Shown: positions 30,287 through 43,727, numbered from the stretch's first letter. The stretch: 64,000 nt of DNA from Alviniconcha marisindica (GCA_018857735.1 JABMCL010002757.1:266501-330500); one strand, 5' to 3'. The notes: a model not told the origin generated them from the letters alone. Made by a program: numbers and translations.

Positions 30287-30348
30287 CTTTCCCTTCCTTT
30301 GTTAGAACTATTCTAGATGTTTGTTTTGTAAGTGTTGTGTTTTGTTCT

Positions 30349-30785
30349 TTAAAGGTACTAGCCTTCTTAGCTCCAGTGAGTGGAAAAAATGCACGATTTT
30401 TATTTTATTCCTTATTTTTTGTGCCATTTAAAAAAAACCCAGTACTTTCAGACCACCCTGTTTCTAGAATAGTTGAGTGTGTCATCAAAAATTCAATCCA
30501 CAGAGATGAACATGACAGAAGAAGAAAAAGTGACAAAAACTCATATATTTCTTCTGTGACCTGTATGCAGAACTGAGAGCTTCTGGTGACATCCATGACA
30601 TCAAAGACTTTTAGTAATGTTAAACTAAACTAGGGGGAAGCACAAAATGGAAGAGAGAGTATCACTTGTTGATAACTGTGAATTATCAGATTATGCTCTG
30701 TTCACCTGTTTAGAGACTAGTGTCTCTGACCTGTTCTAAGCACGCCTGAAGATTGATTCGAATCTGAGAAGGCTAGTACCTTTAA
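30349..30785. mobile_element. MITE-like element with TTAA ends (piggyBac-like)
   Basis: The left end reads TTAA then AGGTACTAGCCTTCT. The right end reads AGAAGGCTAGTACCT then TTAA, an inverted match of about 15-20 bp. The 437-bp span holds no transposase. TTAA at both edges fits a piggyBac-type target duplication, with the family inferred from ends only. Confidence 0.6.
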
Positions 30786-31690
30786 TGAGAGAGACATATG
30801 AAATAGCAAATATAAAAACAAATTAGTTATTCAATTGCTCTTCATGTAAATTAGAATATAGCGATTTTTCACAGATGGTTGTTTTACATGAATATTTTGG
30901 TACGTACTTGCTCTGCTGGGCAATTCTGACCAGGAGGACTATTTTTAAAGTGTGAATTCACAGTTTGGGTGTCATTTGACTAAAGATTTCAGCTGAGGAA
31001 TTGACTGGAAATTTTGATAGCAATATTAACTTTCTTGGACTATGGTATTAAACTTCTTCATTCTAAGCATTTAGGAACACTTTTAACAGTGTTTGCGTTC
31101 TGTTGGCATACAGAATACAGAAACTTTAATGTTTATGAATAAAATGGAAATTTGCCTGTTGGCCAACTAAAAACAAATTACCACATAATACATAAATGTA
31201 GATATAGAGTAAAACAAAGTTTCCTTTAATAATAAAACAGAAGAAAATTGTATAGTCTAACTTGGAGAACATAAAAGTTCTGATGAGAGTTTTGGTTGCT
31301 TCAACGTAATGCCGCACATTTCTGAGGTGCGCACACCCCAAAATCAGTCTACATTGCCAGATGCGCACACAGCACATGTACACACAACTCCATCATGTAG
31401 TTGTGCAAATTAAATGTATAGCTCGTTCAGCCCGAAGGATAGTCATTTGCTACACACTAGCACAGCAGTAGCAGCTCACTCAAGCCAACTCTATCGAATG
31501 AACACATGATACATTCAAACTCAAACGTACTTAACAAGTCGGCAAAGCCACGCTCCGTCGGTTTCTGTGGACGTTAAACACCATGTTTACTTACTTACAC
31601 GCACCCGTTAATCGGTTCCTGTCGCAGCGTCAGTGTTTACCCGACAACAAGCAGCACATCGGCACCGTACCGTATCATGCAACAACAACC

Positions 31691-31724
<34 letters not shown>

Positions 31725-34489
31725 TCCGTTCACAAAAAATAATTGGTTTAAATTGTATCCACGCTGTTTTAGCCGGGTATAACTGCTACAGCACACATGA
31801 TATTAACAGATTCACGTTATAAATCAGTGTCAGAGTGTACCAAATAAAGCACTGCTCATGCGGCCACACAGGTACTTGTATTTCAGTACCACTGATGAAA
31901 CAAAAACAGATGAGGACATAATCGAATCAGGATAGCTAATCTATGAAATGCGACACCATGGGCACTTGTATGTTACCAGTCATTGGCGTTTATTTTTACG
32001 ATTATCTGAACTTTTCAGTACTGTTATGTTCTTTCTATTGTTAGTTACACGTACAACATAATCAATAAAAGAACCGTGGACATCATGTTTTTTACTACTA
32101 TATTTTACTAAATAATGCTATGGTAAAAGTAAAGAGAAGGAAGGAAGCGGTCTGCTTGGGGGTGGAATGCCAAGTGCCCTCCCGGCGGGGAAACGCGTAC
32201 CTTTGTCTTGAAGCCTTTACCAAATAAGGACATTACGGTCTAGACACTAAAGGAACCACTAAGCATAGGCGCTTTACATAGTTACTTTTACTAGCTCTAA
32301 ACTCTTGTACATTACAAGTACTTTGTTCCCCCTTTTTTATAGCAATGCCGGAGCTAATCTGAACTCTCTTATCCGAGCATATAATATATGCGGTGTCGGA
32401 CCGATGGTACGACATATAAGAAGCCAAAAGTAAACGCAATACCGCAATACATTAATGTCTTGCAAGCGCCTGTGGCTTCAATGTGGTCCCCGTTAGCTCA
32501 TAGGATAGTTCTTTTACGACAGGCCCTTCAGGACTGGTTGTGATCATCCATTCCAGTTTGGGTTGGGTCCAGTAACTCTGAAAGTAACAAAAGTGGACTA
32601 ACCGATGGACCTATATGTAGAGGTCAATGGACTTACCGAAGTAACACAGGCTTGGCTGAATTTACGACTGACTTTAAAGGGAATCATTCTGGATACACAT
32701 CATTCTGGGGTCGTTGGCTAATCCGGGTTGTACCGGAAGAAACTTAGCAATATTCTAAACTTAGCCATGTACTCAGAAAGCATAAATATATACATAATAT
32801 ATTTACGGGGAATTTGGCAACATCGTTTCAGAACTAAGGAGCTGTGTTGAAGTTGAGGTGGCCGTCCTGTGCTCCGGTCCCTAATAGTCCGTACGGTCTC
32901 TGTGGACGTAAGGCAACATTGATACAAAGCCCTTGATTGAACCGAACTGAAGTGAACTTGACAATATCTTCCAAAGCGAAAGCACAAGTGCGAGTTTACA
33001 TCCCGGCTGTTGCTTTTGGCTTGCTTCAAACACTGACTTAAGACACGTGAGTCGAATATTTCACTTAAAAGCAAGTAGCCAAGTTACTTTGTGAAAACGA
33101 TTTCAGTTGTGGGCAGGTAGATCTCCGGCATCAGATTCTTGGACAGCGACATTCATAGGTTTTAGGTAAATTGTACGTAAATTGTACGTCCTAGTTAGAG
33201 TCAACCTAAGCTGATTTACTGTAGAATTTCGCCCAGGCTCAGTATATCTTCAGACTGAGGATACTTAATTTGTACCAGAACTTTGAGGATGTCGAAATTC
33301 ACAAAAACCGAAAAAGATCACGAGGGCAGTGAAAGGAGAACCAATTAAAAATTTTTTAATTAAACAAGGAGAGCAAGAGGAATATATGTACACATGCCGT
33401 GGCTTAACATGACCACACCACATATTTGTTCGGTATCATTACAACAAAGAAGCCAGGGGGTGTTGACTCAAACTCTGCCAGAAATGTTGCACTATGACTG
33501 AGCAAGTTTTCTGCCTTCAGATACATTTGCAGGAAATGCAATGCAAGATAAATGGACATTGATAATGATATTGTCTGTTCAAATCAAGATACATGTAGCA
33601 TGCTGCATGGCAAGCAAAAATGACTTTTATTTTTAAATAACTAAGTGAAATAATGACTGTTACGAAAGTGGGCTCATTGATCATGTTATGTGTGACTGTC
33701 ACATAAAGTAAAAATATAACAAATAGTTCATAGTATTGTAGTTTTGGTGGTCATGGCCATTATCAAAACCAATCATTTACACTATTTGCACTGTGTGGCT
33801 CCACTGTGAAAATGTTATATACTGTAAACATAATTTACCTTGAACAGTTTGCATTTTGACATTAGGGTATGTTGCCACACAGTGCATGTCTCCATGTAAC
33901 TTAAATAAAATTATAACCATATAAGCCCTAAAGGCTAATACATTGATGATTAAAGTGACCTTTTTAAACTATGCCAATGGCAAGAAAGAAGGATGTGTAA
34001 CTTTCTAACTTTAACCAGGCCAATATTATTTTCAATGATTATAATAATATAAAATATAAGTGGACAGGATGCTGAAAACCCTCAGTTGGCCATCCCTAGA
34101 ACAATGCTGGTGGTGATGATGTGTAACAATTTCTAAGATCACCAACAACCCAGCAAGGGCATGCAGCACAGAGCTACAACTCCAACTAAAGTCCAGAGTG
34201 AGGTGTGGCCATGACCTGTATTACAGGCAGCATGTAGTATTAATTTACTTGAATTTTGTATTCAATGTTGTATATTATATATTATAATATATATATATAG
34301 TATATAAATACTGATGTTTGTTTATGACAGTAAATGAAAGATTTCACTTTGGTATTGTCTAGTTATATAATATATGTGTAGTTTTTGCCAGTGTCACATG
34401 GAACTTGTTTTAGTCAAATTTTGAAGAATTTTGTGCTCATTCTCACTTCTCAATAAGGTGTGTACATTTGTTTATTCTTGTTCTACCAG
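30786..34489. other. Upstream of the dioxygenase gene, no coding exon placed
   Basis: Holds a C-run (31694-31723), a repeat shared with 37190-37300 (32838-32945) and AT repeats (34270-34305). An upstream exon of the dioxygenase should lie here. One candidate is the ATG at 33289, whose 20-codon frame would need a phase-1 donor that does not match the phase-0 acceptor at 34490, so I do not call it. Confidence 0.4.
32838..32945 (+). repeat. Dispersed repeat, copy 1 (partner 37190-37300)
   Basis: Shares GGAGCTGTG, AGTTGAGGTGG, GTCCTG, TAATAG, AAGGCA and ATTGA in order with 37190-37300, same orientation. It is also followed by a mollusc-type GTGGACGTAAGGCAACATTG phrase. Family not identified. Confidence 0.6.
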
Positions 34490-37400
34490 GAGATACATTT
34501 GACAGGGGCTGGAATGGAGATTCGACGAGAAGATGTGACTATACCTGACAATCAAGCAGGCCATCTGGCATTTGTGCTCTATAACGTGTTGACGCCAGAG
34601 GTAATGCCATTGATTAACAGTATAGAAGTTTCATTATTGTTCATGTCTGCTTTACAGTTAAGTTGACTTCGTGCATTTTTGTTGCATATTTTCAAGACTT
34701 GTCCACATTTTTAATGTTATCACAGTTAACTCAACTGTGACAGCTTTTGCAACATCTGATGCCTTTAAATAGTTTAATTTCAAATCAAATTTAGTCTACA
34801 TTGCATACTTTGGTGTGTGTATACTGTAGATTTTTTTTAAATAACTCTGTGTGTGTGTGTGTGTGTGTGTGTACAATAACCATTGTATAATAGTATACTA
34901 ATCCTAAGTAATAGTATTCTGTGGGAAAGAAATTGTGCATTTTGATTTTGCATACAAGGACTGTGTTTCACATATATATGTATACATATATATATATATA
35001 TGAGTACCTGAAAATGGTGTATATTTCAGGAATGCAAGAAGTATATTGAAGATACAGAGAAGAAAGGATATGAGAAAGCACTGGTCAACATAGGTGGTGG
35101 AAGGTGAAACATAAAATTGTTTGTCCATTGTACAATAAAAAAAAAAAAATCTTTCTCTTCTTTTTTCTCCCTTTTATTTTCAAGTCTTTTGTAGTGCATG
35201 TGATGCAGCACTTGACAGACGTGTCTCTTTAAAAAGTCCCACAACTGCACACATGATTTTTTGAGCAGTGTGTAAACCTGTTTTGTTAGTGCCAGTGGAT
35301 GTGTGCAGTGCTATAAATGGTTCCAGTCATGCTTACCTCTCTGAACTGCTGCATGTCTACACTCCATCTCGTACACTACGCTCTTCTTCTGACACCTGCA
35401 TGCTGGAAATCCAGTAATACAAACGCATGACTCATGGCCTCCGCACCTTCTCTTGCTTTGGACCCCACATTTGGAATTCACTCCCACAAGACCTTAGACA
35501 CTGCTCTACCCTGTCATCTTTTAAAGCCAAACTGAAAACCTTCTTCTTCTCACAGTATTTCCATCCTAACTAATATCAGTACCCAGTTTCTGCTACAGTC
35601 AGTGTGTGTTTGTAGTTTTTATAATTTTTTATAATACTTTATGTAAATTGTTTTGGTAGGACTATGCTCTACATGTGTATAGAATATCATATTTAGGTTA
35701 ATATGTATCATGTGAGCGCTCAGGGCGTTGATGAGCGCATGATAAATGTACATTATTATTATGTAAGCTGATGAGGGTCATGCAGCCCCTGGATATGATG
35801 CCAGTGTATGTTGAGTCTTTAACACAGTAACAAGGCCATCAGAAACTCACTTGGAAAAGATTTTTGCCTCAAATACAAACACTTATTTTATTTACCCCTC
35901 AGGCCTCGATAGAACCTGATCTGAATGTGAGGTTGACATGTTGATGATTACTACACCACTTTTGCGTAGAACATGTTATTTTAACTTGTGTTAGATTTAG
36001 AAGAGTCTAAATTCTCTAACATTCTTTTTACTGATTTACTGTTTTGGTTGAATGTCCTATAAGAATTATTGTCTGAATGTCATTGTCAGAAAGTTGATAG
36101 TTTGAATGTCATGCTGCAGATAAAAACTGACGACATCTGTGTTATGTACCAAAGTTTTTCATAACACAGAACAACACTTCAACAGTTCAGCCTTTTATCT
36201 ATTCCAAAAACAGTGCGTTGCAGAAAAGCACAGTGTGTCTGGGAGGATGTCGTGGTGTGCTCGCTGCTGCACATGTATAATAAGAGTAACATCCCTTTTA
36301 CAGAGTGATGTCACATATATTCATGTGTATTACAATATTAAATCTACTACTTTTGTCAGTATCTGAATGATTACAAGTAATGGTGTGTATGTTGATTGTG
36401 ATAGGATACAGAAACTGTTCGTACATGTTTGAATGTGACTGGAGACAGAAACTGGTGAGAGATATCTGAATGTTTTATGTTTGAATGTGATTGTAGACAG
36501 AAACTGGTGACAGATGTCTAAATGTGATTGTAGACAGAAACTGATGACAAATGTCTGAATGTTTTTTGTTTGAATGTGACTGTAAACACAAACTGGTGAC
36601 AAATGTCAGTGTTTTGTTTTGAATGTGATGACATGTTTGATTGTCTTGGGTTGAATGTGATTTTTATAGTTCATGATGTAAATGGGTTTACAGACAGAAG
36701 CTGATAACAGATACTTGGTTGTCTTGGGTTCAGTGTGATTTTTATAGTTCATGTTGTAAATGGGTTTGCAGACAGCAGCTGATGACAGATGTTCGTAACA
36801 GCGATCGCTGCATTATTGACAGTGTGGAAGAAGCAGACAAAATCTGGCAGAGGATCAAATCATTTATCCCTTCAGAGTGGAAAGGTCACTCAGTTGTTGG
36901 ACTCAATGAAAGGTATGAAAGACATACAACTAGATGTCTCTGACATGCGGTATTATGTATTACAATTGAGGCTAACATGTAAATGTGTGTATTTGTTTGT
37001 TTATGTGCTGAGCCAGTTTCGAGACAAAGGACTATGTCAAGTTTTTGATAAAAACAAGTTTTGTCTGCATAAGGCAGAACTAATTTTTATCAAAGACTAG
37101 TTGCCATGTGTGCCTGAAGTGGAGGGTATATATATATATATGCCAGGGGAGGTGAGTGGAGGGCAGGGGCGCATTCTGATCCTTTTTTTGGAGTGCAGGA
37201 GCTGTGTGAAAGTTGAGGTGGATGTCCTGGTCTCCCTGTCTGTAATAGGTATGATCTTTGTAAACATAAGGCAGTATTGAATTGAACTTGATCCTTATCC
37301 TTGCTTCTCTCCATTGGGTGCCCATTGATTCATGAATACAGTACAAATTTGCTTCTCTGTGCTAAAACTGCCACAACTCAACCGCTTCTGTCTACTTGAC

Positions 37401-39452
37401 TGAACCCCTGACAGTTTACAAACCAACCCACCAGCTGCTCTCTTCTTCTGATACTTTCCTTCTTTGTCTTTCCTGTGTGCGCACACACGTACTCACTTGG
37501 TCAGAAATCTTTTTTTTATGCTGCACTGTCTGTCTGGAACAGTCTTTTTTGCAAAGTTTGAGCATCAAACACACTCACATCTTTCAAAGTATCTTTGAAA
37601 TCTCACTTCTTTGAGCTATCCTATTGACTGTGTTTATGTGTGCATACACGCACCTTGTTATTATCCTTTTCTGAGGCTGTACCTCTCGTGGAGTTTATGT
37701 ATGTACCTCTGGTCAAGTATATGTACCTTTTGTTTACTCAAATGCCAGTTGAAAATTATTGTAGACAACTCAGATCTTTGTCGTTGTGTTTGTGTGATGT
37801 CTTTCAAGTGCTGATTAACTCCTTTATTTGCTGATTTTCTATTATGTATATCATTCTGAGCAAAGAACGAAATATAAAGAGTGATTCTTCTTTTGACATA
37901 AAGCAATGGTGGCGTCTTTTTTGGATGCTGTTTTCAAGAGATCATTGATACAGTGCCTGATGGTCACTTGTATTGAGCTTGACATGGTTCACACTGGCTA
38001 CAGTGACCATGACTGATTTTGAGGATGGCAGTGGTGCTCAGAAAAATGTTTCCTCCATTTTAAAAGTGAGTCCCCTGAGTCTTTTTGTTTCCTGGCAGAC
38101 TGAGGTTTCTGCGCTATGATCCAGGCCAGTACTTCAAGCCTCATTTTGATGGCATGTATGCACGGACCAATGGAGAGAGAAGCTTCATCACAGTGCAGTT
38201 GTACCTGAATGAGGTGAGACTTCCTTTTGTTAAATATGTGTTTTAAAAGGACAGTGGCAGATGCTTTGTTTGTTTGTCTTTTTAAAGGAAACAGGCAGTT
38301 AAGGAAGTGTTCTTGGCCAGAACTTTAGTAAAGTGGAGCACCTTTTATTTTCATATCTGTTGTTTTCAGTCTGTGCAGACATACTTGTTTGAAAGACTGT
38401 TGATCTTTTCCATGGGGTTCCCTTTGTTGCGAATGTGAAGAAGAAAGCTGGAACAAGAAAAGCTGATCAAATTTCTCTGACATTCAATTTTTGAGGGGAA
38501 TGTCTGTACAGATGCAAACACAATTTTGAGGACATATTGCACTTTAAAAAGGTTCTTGCAGTCTTTCAGTGTCTTTGAAAGTTCAGAGAAAATGATCTGT
38601 GTTTTTTTGTGGCCTTGAAAGTCTGGGAACAAATCAGTAATTCAACTAAGGTCTTTGAAATTTTCAGAATTTGACCTTCTGTCAAACTCAAAAGGTAAGT
38701 ATTTCCTAACTTACTAGATAGCTTGATACTTTGGCTGATCTGAATGACAGTCATGAAATGGCAACGTGACTGTGAAGTAAAGGGTATATATGAAGGGTAC
38801 ATGAATTGCATGTAGGGGACTGAAGGTGAGTATATGGATATTGCCTTTGAATTTCAAAATTAATGGTATTGAAAGTTTGTGAAAGGTTTGTGGATCGTAG
38901 AGGAAAAGGTCAGAAGGAGCCTTGCTAAAAAGCAGTGTTGCTCTCTGTTTTATTCACATTTAATTACGTTACCTTGGTTTCTGTCTTGTATTTATTAACA
39001 AAGGTATAATTCAGAGTCAGTGTCATAAGAAGTTGTTGTGCCATGTCTGACTGGATTCAGCAGAATAATTGTTATGTGTGCTGTAAATAACATTGAGCAG
39101 AGGTGTTTACAGTTGGCATATTTCTTGTCAGTTTGTTTGACTCAGAGGAGACAACTCTGCCTTTCTTAGTTGTGCTGCTGATAGTTTCTTTGATTCACAA
39201 ACACGTTCAGGCGCACAAATCACATAGTATTCAACTTTTCAACAGTCCCTTTTCTCCAGTGGTATTGTACAGCATCAAGCACAGTGATACAGACACCAGT
39301 GATCATTCAAAGTCAACTGATTTGTTATTCCTCACTTTTGCAGGGTTTCAAAGGCGGTAGTACCACATTCCTGTCATTGCATAGAGAGGAGAAAACTGAA
39401 GTAGTTCCTAAAACAGGTGAGGAGGAACACAGCATTGTGATTTGTAACATCA

Positions 39453-39497
<45 letters not shown>

Positions 39498-39958
39498 GGG
39501 GGTACACGTGTGTTTTTCTACACGTCTGTAATGACAAAAACAAAAGTATTTATTAGCTGCAAAATCAAATGTGCACTCACAGACATGTACATAGGCACAT
39601 GCACACAATCAACAAAATTGACTTAATCATGTATGCAGGCATGCATACATATGTATGTAAGTGGGGGGAGGAGGGAGGGGAATTATATGTGTGTGTCTCT
39701 GTGTGTAGGCTTGCACACGTATGTATATTTGCATGTATTCTTTTCTGTGGGTGAGTGCTGGAGTAGACTTATGATTCATAATTAGTAACAAATAATGAAC
39801 AACTCTCACTTTTTTATTCAGGAGCTGCTTTGATTTTCCAACACGACATCTTCCATGAGGGATCCACACTGAAAAAAGGGCGGAAATATGCTGTCCGAAC
39901 AGATGTCATGTATGTAAGAGCTGCCACTGACTCATCAAGATTTAAGAACCCAGCGTGA
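34490..39958 (+). CDS. 2-oxoglutarate/Fe(II) dioxygenase, prolyl-4-hydroxylase-like
   Basis: Exons 34490-34600, 35030-35103, 36772-36912, 38099-38213, 39344-39416 and 39822-39958 join in frame with GT-AG borders. From the first in-frame ATG (34514) they give 208 aa; the frame is open upstream to the acceptor, so a short 5' coding exon may be missing. The core reads RFLRYDPGQYFKPHFDG (HxD iron ligands), SFITVQLYLNEGFKGG, then FQHDIFHEGS (distal His) and GRKYAVRTDVMY, whose Lys/Arg would bind 2-oxoglutarate. This is the P4Hc-type double-stranded beta-helix: O2, Fe(II) and 2-oxoglutarate are used to hydroxylate a substrate that cannot be named here. No signal peptide or transmembrane segment is seen, so it is probably cytosolic or nuclear. 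The last exon may instead splice at a GTAAGA after DVMY (39913); I chose read-through to TGA. Confidence 0.82.
35310..35765 (+). mobile_element. LINE 3' end fragment in a dioxygenase intron
   Basis: Encodes LRTFSCFGP, then IWNSLPQDLR and FKAKLKTFFF, the LINE ORF2 C-terminal pattern, with an in-frame stop upstream showing decay. Ends with GAGCGCATGATAAATGTA and (ATT)n near 35762. Confidence 0.7.
36390..36792 (+). repeat. Tandem repeats containing copies of a splice acceptor
   Basis: From 36390 to 36620 there are about five diverged units of TAGACAGAAACTGGTGACAG followed by ATGTCTGAATG. From 36641 to 36792 a 78-bp direct duplication holds GGGTTTACAGACAGAAGCTG in the first copy and GGGTTTGCAGACAGCAGCTG in the second. 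The second is the real acceptor and start of the 36772 exon. The shorter units resemble the same acceptor/exon start. Confidence 0.8.
37190..37300 (+). repeat. Dispersed repeat, copy 2 (partner 32838-32945)
   Basis: Same phrase order as the copy 4.3 kb upstream. It lies directly before the LINE-like fragment at 37300, so both may belong to one element. Confidence 0.55.
37255..37640 (+). mobile_element. Decayed LINE ORF2 fragment in a dioxygenase intron
   Basis: Frames broken by indels encode pieces such as GCCCATTGATTCATGAATAC (a W-L-P-I-x-x-R-I-x-Y-K block) and, about 250 bp on, a CTGGAACAGT stretch corresponding to the W-N-S-L block, then FKVSLKSHFF. This is the usual LINE C-terminal order. 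Confidence 0.55.
39456..39495 (+). repeat. (TG)n microsatellite
   Basis: About 20 TG units in the last dioxygenase intron, about 40 nt past the donor at 39417. Confidence 0.95.
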
Positions 39959-40368
39959 TTTGGCTGTTGAATAGAACACTTTTATTTCATGAATTGATAA
40001 GGATAACTCATACAAACTGTTAGTGTCATTGTTTTTTTACAGTTGTGATACCACAAGTGATGTGGCTGAGATGCCAGTGCATTGGGCTCACGGTTGGTAA
40101 GTTGCAAGTTCATTTCCTGGCAGCAGTTACCACTGCCCCCCCCCCCCCCCCCTTCCTTTCAGGATCAAGGCCTGGCAGCAGTGCCCCCCCCCCCACCCTC
40201 TAACTTCCCTACTACAAAGTCTTTGGATTGGGGGGGGGGGGGGGGAACACCAAGGTCCAGTGATTTTGAGGCATGTGCATGTGAAACTAATAAAGATATA
40301 AAAGCTGGAAGTTGGGGGGGCCAGTGTTGGGGATTATTTATTAGCTGCATAGTGCTGCCCAAATACTC

Positions 40369-40551
40369 CATGGCCAAAAATCCAAATGGGGAAAATCAAA
40401 TGAAAAGAACCCAAATACCCCATGGCCAAAAACCAAACGGGGAAAATCAAACGAAAAGAACCCAAATACCCCATGGCCAAAAATCCAAATGGGCAAAAAA
40501 CAAGTGAAAAGAACCCAAAAATGGCCAAAAATCCAGATGGGGAAGATTAAG
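40369..40551 (+). repeat. ~52-bp minisatellite, about 3.5 copies
   Basis: Unit contains CCCATGGCCAAAAATCCAAA and TGAAAAGAACCCAAATA. The last unit is shortened. The open frames on both strands are artefacts of the repeat. Confidence 0.9.
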
Positions 40552-41433
40552 TGCACAAATTCAGGAAGAGTTCAATGTTTAAATGTGGGTTGTGTGCCAT
40601 GGCAGCTGTCAAGGGGCTGACGTTGACTGATTTTGAGTATGCTTTTGTTGGTCCCAGAATCAGCAGTGAACAAGTCTCTTTACGTGCAGATAGGCACAAA
40701 GCAAGAGACATAAAGAAAAACTACTGAATCTTATCAACATAACAAAACACACAGAGCATCTGCATTTATTTATTTTTTAGCTTGAGTTCTATTGAGCTTA
40801 TCTCCATACCTTTTTTTTTCCCCTTCTTCTTCTCAAATTCAGATGAATTTTCATTCTGTTGAAAGTCAGTGTTATTGGTGGAGACAACAGATGACTAGCA
40901 GTTCTGTTTAGACAGTATTCAAGGTGTACTGAATTGAGTTATCAGTGCTGCACAGCTGACAGCCGAGTTGGCACTTAATGTCTTTTCATGATTCGTTTTC
41001 AGCTTTTCTGTTTTTGGTTGTTGTTATTTCCAGTAGAGTGGGTCTGCTTACAGATCTTGCATTTGACAATTTTACCACATTGCATGGTGAAGGATCAGAA
41101 CAGGTTTATGTATATGTTGACATTCCACTACAAACCATACTTCATTTGCTTGCTATGTGAATATGAAAATGTGTGTATTTTTAAATGAGTTGATGAAGCA
41201 TATAATTATGCTGTTTCATTACTAGCAGATGATTTTGTTGCAATGGTTTTGTCTATTGTACATGGCTGCAGGAACACTAGATGTCTGCAATGCATTTTTA
41301 CATTTGATTTTCAAAAACACTGTACTGTATTTGGTGCTTTGTGTTGTCTGGCTTTTCCTAACATACTGTATCTAGTTTATATGCATGTTGCAATGGCTTG
41401 TCTGTGATTTGAAGCATTTTTAAGTTCTAAAAG

Positions 41434-41487
41434 TGTGTGTGTGTGTGTGTGTGTGTGTGTTGTGTGTGTGTGTGTGTGTGTGTGTGT
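41434..41487 (+). repeat. (TG)n microsatellite
   Basis: TG tract with one interruption near 41460. Confidence 0.95.
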
Positions 41488-42083
41488 GGCTTTTAAGTTC
41501 ATAATTTTTTTGTTTTATGAGCAATTTATGAGGCTATCTTGGTCTGTTAGTTGTCTGTATGTGGGGGGGGGGGGGGGGGGATGTGTGTGTGTGCATGCAT
41601 AGGATGGGGTGTATAAATGTGGGTGTGAAGGGACAGGATAAGAATAGTGATAATCATATTTGTGGCAATTATATGTTCATCATATTGATGTGTGTGATAC
41701 TGTTTATTTTACAGCACATTTCTGTAATATTTGTTTGGTAATGTTTCTGGTTTTAATCTTGCCCGTTTGTTGTTGCACACTCTTAAAATGTGAATCTTTT
41801 ATCCATGTACATTTTGTTTGTTTGTTATTTGTATGTGACATCGATGTTTTCTTTTGGGTGGAATAGGGAAGTACTTGACTTAGTATATTTTGACATGCAT
41901 GAAAAATCATGAGTTGGCCCACTACATCAAAATCTTTAATTATTATTTCAGTTCCCTGAGGACTACTACAAAACAAGATTTTTCAGACTTTGTATGATGA
42001 CTTTCTTGTAATTGCTTAATAATAAGTATTTATTTGTCAATGTCAGTGTGAATGCCCACTTGTATAGCACAGTTTAACACCAT

Positions 42084-42375
42084 GTAGACAGCCAGAAGCA
42101 CCTTGGCCATGGTGAAGATGAAAGGAGAAAGGGAGGTGGGAAGGGGACTTAACTCCATGCAGACAGCCACAAGCTTTTTGCCCATGGTGAAGATGAAGGA
42201 GAAAGGGAGGTGGGAAGGGGACTTAACTCCATGCAGACAGCCGCAAGCTTTTTGCCCATGGTGAAGATGAAGGAGAAAGGGGGTGGGAAGGGGACAACTC
42301 CATGCAGACAGCCACAAGCTTTTTGCCCATTGGTGAAGATGAAGGAGAAAGGGAGGTGGGAAGGAGACTATGGGA
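42084..42375 (+). repeat. ~75-bp minisatellite, about 4 copies
   Basis: Unit contains ATGCAGACAGCCACAAGCTT, TTGCCCATGGTGAAGATGAA and GGAGAAAGGGAGGTGGGAAG. The 140-codon minus-strand frame through it is a repeat artefact. Confidence 0.92.
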
Positions 42376-43726
42376 AAACAGATGCAGGGAAGGGGGGATG
42401 TAGAGGCTGGTAAGTGACTATGGAAAGGACAGGAAAGTGCATATTTTCCCATTTTAGTAACAGTTATAGCAGCTCCCTGTTAAAGTGTTATTGGAAAAAG
42501 AGTTGCTAGGAAAGTAAAGAGGGGGTGGGTGTTTGGGGAGAGGAGGGGTGGGAGGGTGCTGGAGGAAGAAATATTTCAAAGTGTGCATGGTGATATCAAA
42601 TTCTACTTATTCATACCAGTTTTGATGGCCTTTGCTTATTTTCAAAGTCACAGCACTGTCTGAAAGGATAAAATGAAAGGTATGGGGTCACCCATAGTCA
42701 TGTACCTTTAGATAAAGAGGCAGTGTTGTGACTGCATCTTTACTATTTTATGACTCTTGAAAGTATGGGTGTGAGAACATCCACCATGTAGAACCAGGGA
42801 TATTTTCTGAAATGCCAATATGAAAACTATGTTTTTATGGACTCCCATGAAGTGCTTCTGAGCTTCAAGGTGATGTACAGTGAAGGTCAAGTAATTGTAA
42901 CTTATGGGAGGTAACTGATGCATTTCCTGCCTTAGCAAAGGCAATGTTTTCTTGGATGCAATTGAGCTTTAACGGGTAAACAAGAACAACTTGCAAAAAC
43001 TATTATCAGCAGTGAAATGCTTTTTTTTATATCTTTTTTTAAATTTTAATACTGTTGTTTCTGTTGTTAAGAATAAGATGCAAGATGTAATCAATGGCAT
43101 GTGAATTGTTGATTAGACTGATAAAGTTTAAAAACATTTACTGTATCACACAGTTGAAATAATTTAGGTTTCTGGTGTGTGTGTGTGTGTGTGTTTGGCC
43201 AGGAGGAAATGAACATAAAATAGCATGATTAGTTAGCTAGAAGACAGAAATTTGGTTCTTTTAAGCAAAACGGTTGATGGACTAACACTACACAAAGAAG
43301 TCGGAGAACAAAAGAAAGATTCTTTTCCATGGGGAAAAAGGTTGGTTGTAAAATTTACTGTACAAGGAAAGGAGGAAGATACACACTGGCTCCACCAGGA
43401 AATCTGTCTCATCAGAAAAAGGCTGGTCATAAAATTGACTACAAGCAACAGAGCAAGGAACAAACTTTTACCAGTGAAAAACTACACCCAAATAGTCAGC
43501 TGAAATTTGCAAGAGAGAGAAAAGAAAGAAAAAAAGAATAAGAGGTAAAAAATATCTTCCTCATCAAAAAGTTAATCACAAAATTGACTTTAAAAAACCC
43601 GGAAGTGAATGATTTTATGTTTGAGAGAGAAAGGCCGTTACCAGGAATCTACACTGATTACGCAAACAACTTACATTGGGTGGGCAGCTTACCATTTTGA
43701 GGTGTGCAGCAGCACTGCTTTCTCAC

Positions 43727-43727
43727 C

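Larger units (their letters stand above)
26991..30348. other. Intergenic, no gene recognised
   Basis: Besides the repeats listed separately, a segment near 29505-29590 with AGAGACCACCC and AAGGTGGTCTGAAAAAGAG looks like a common dispersed repeat. A possible exon-like segment at 27030-27140 has acceptor- and donor-like ends but encodes nothing recognisable. Confidence 0.4.

Noticed and set aside
33289..33350. First coding exon of the dioxygenase (ATG at 33289)
   Set aside because: The only usable donor would leave phase 1, while the next recognised exon needs phase 0.
42030..42452. 140-codon minus-strand ORF
   Set aside because: Lies in the 75-bp minisatellite; repeated Pro/Phe-rich peptide with no family.
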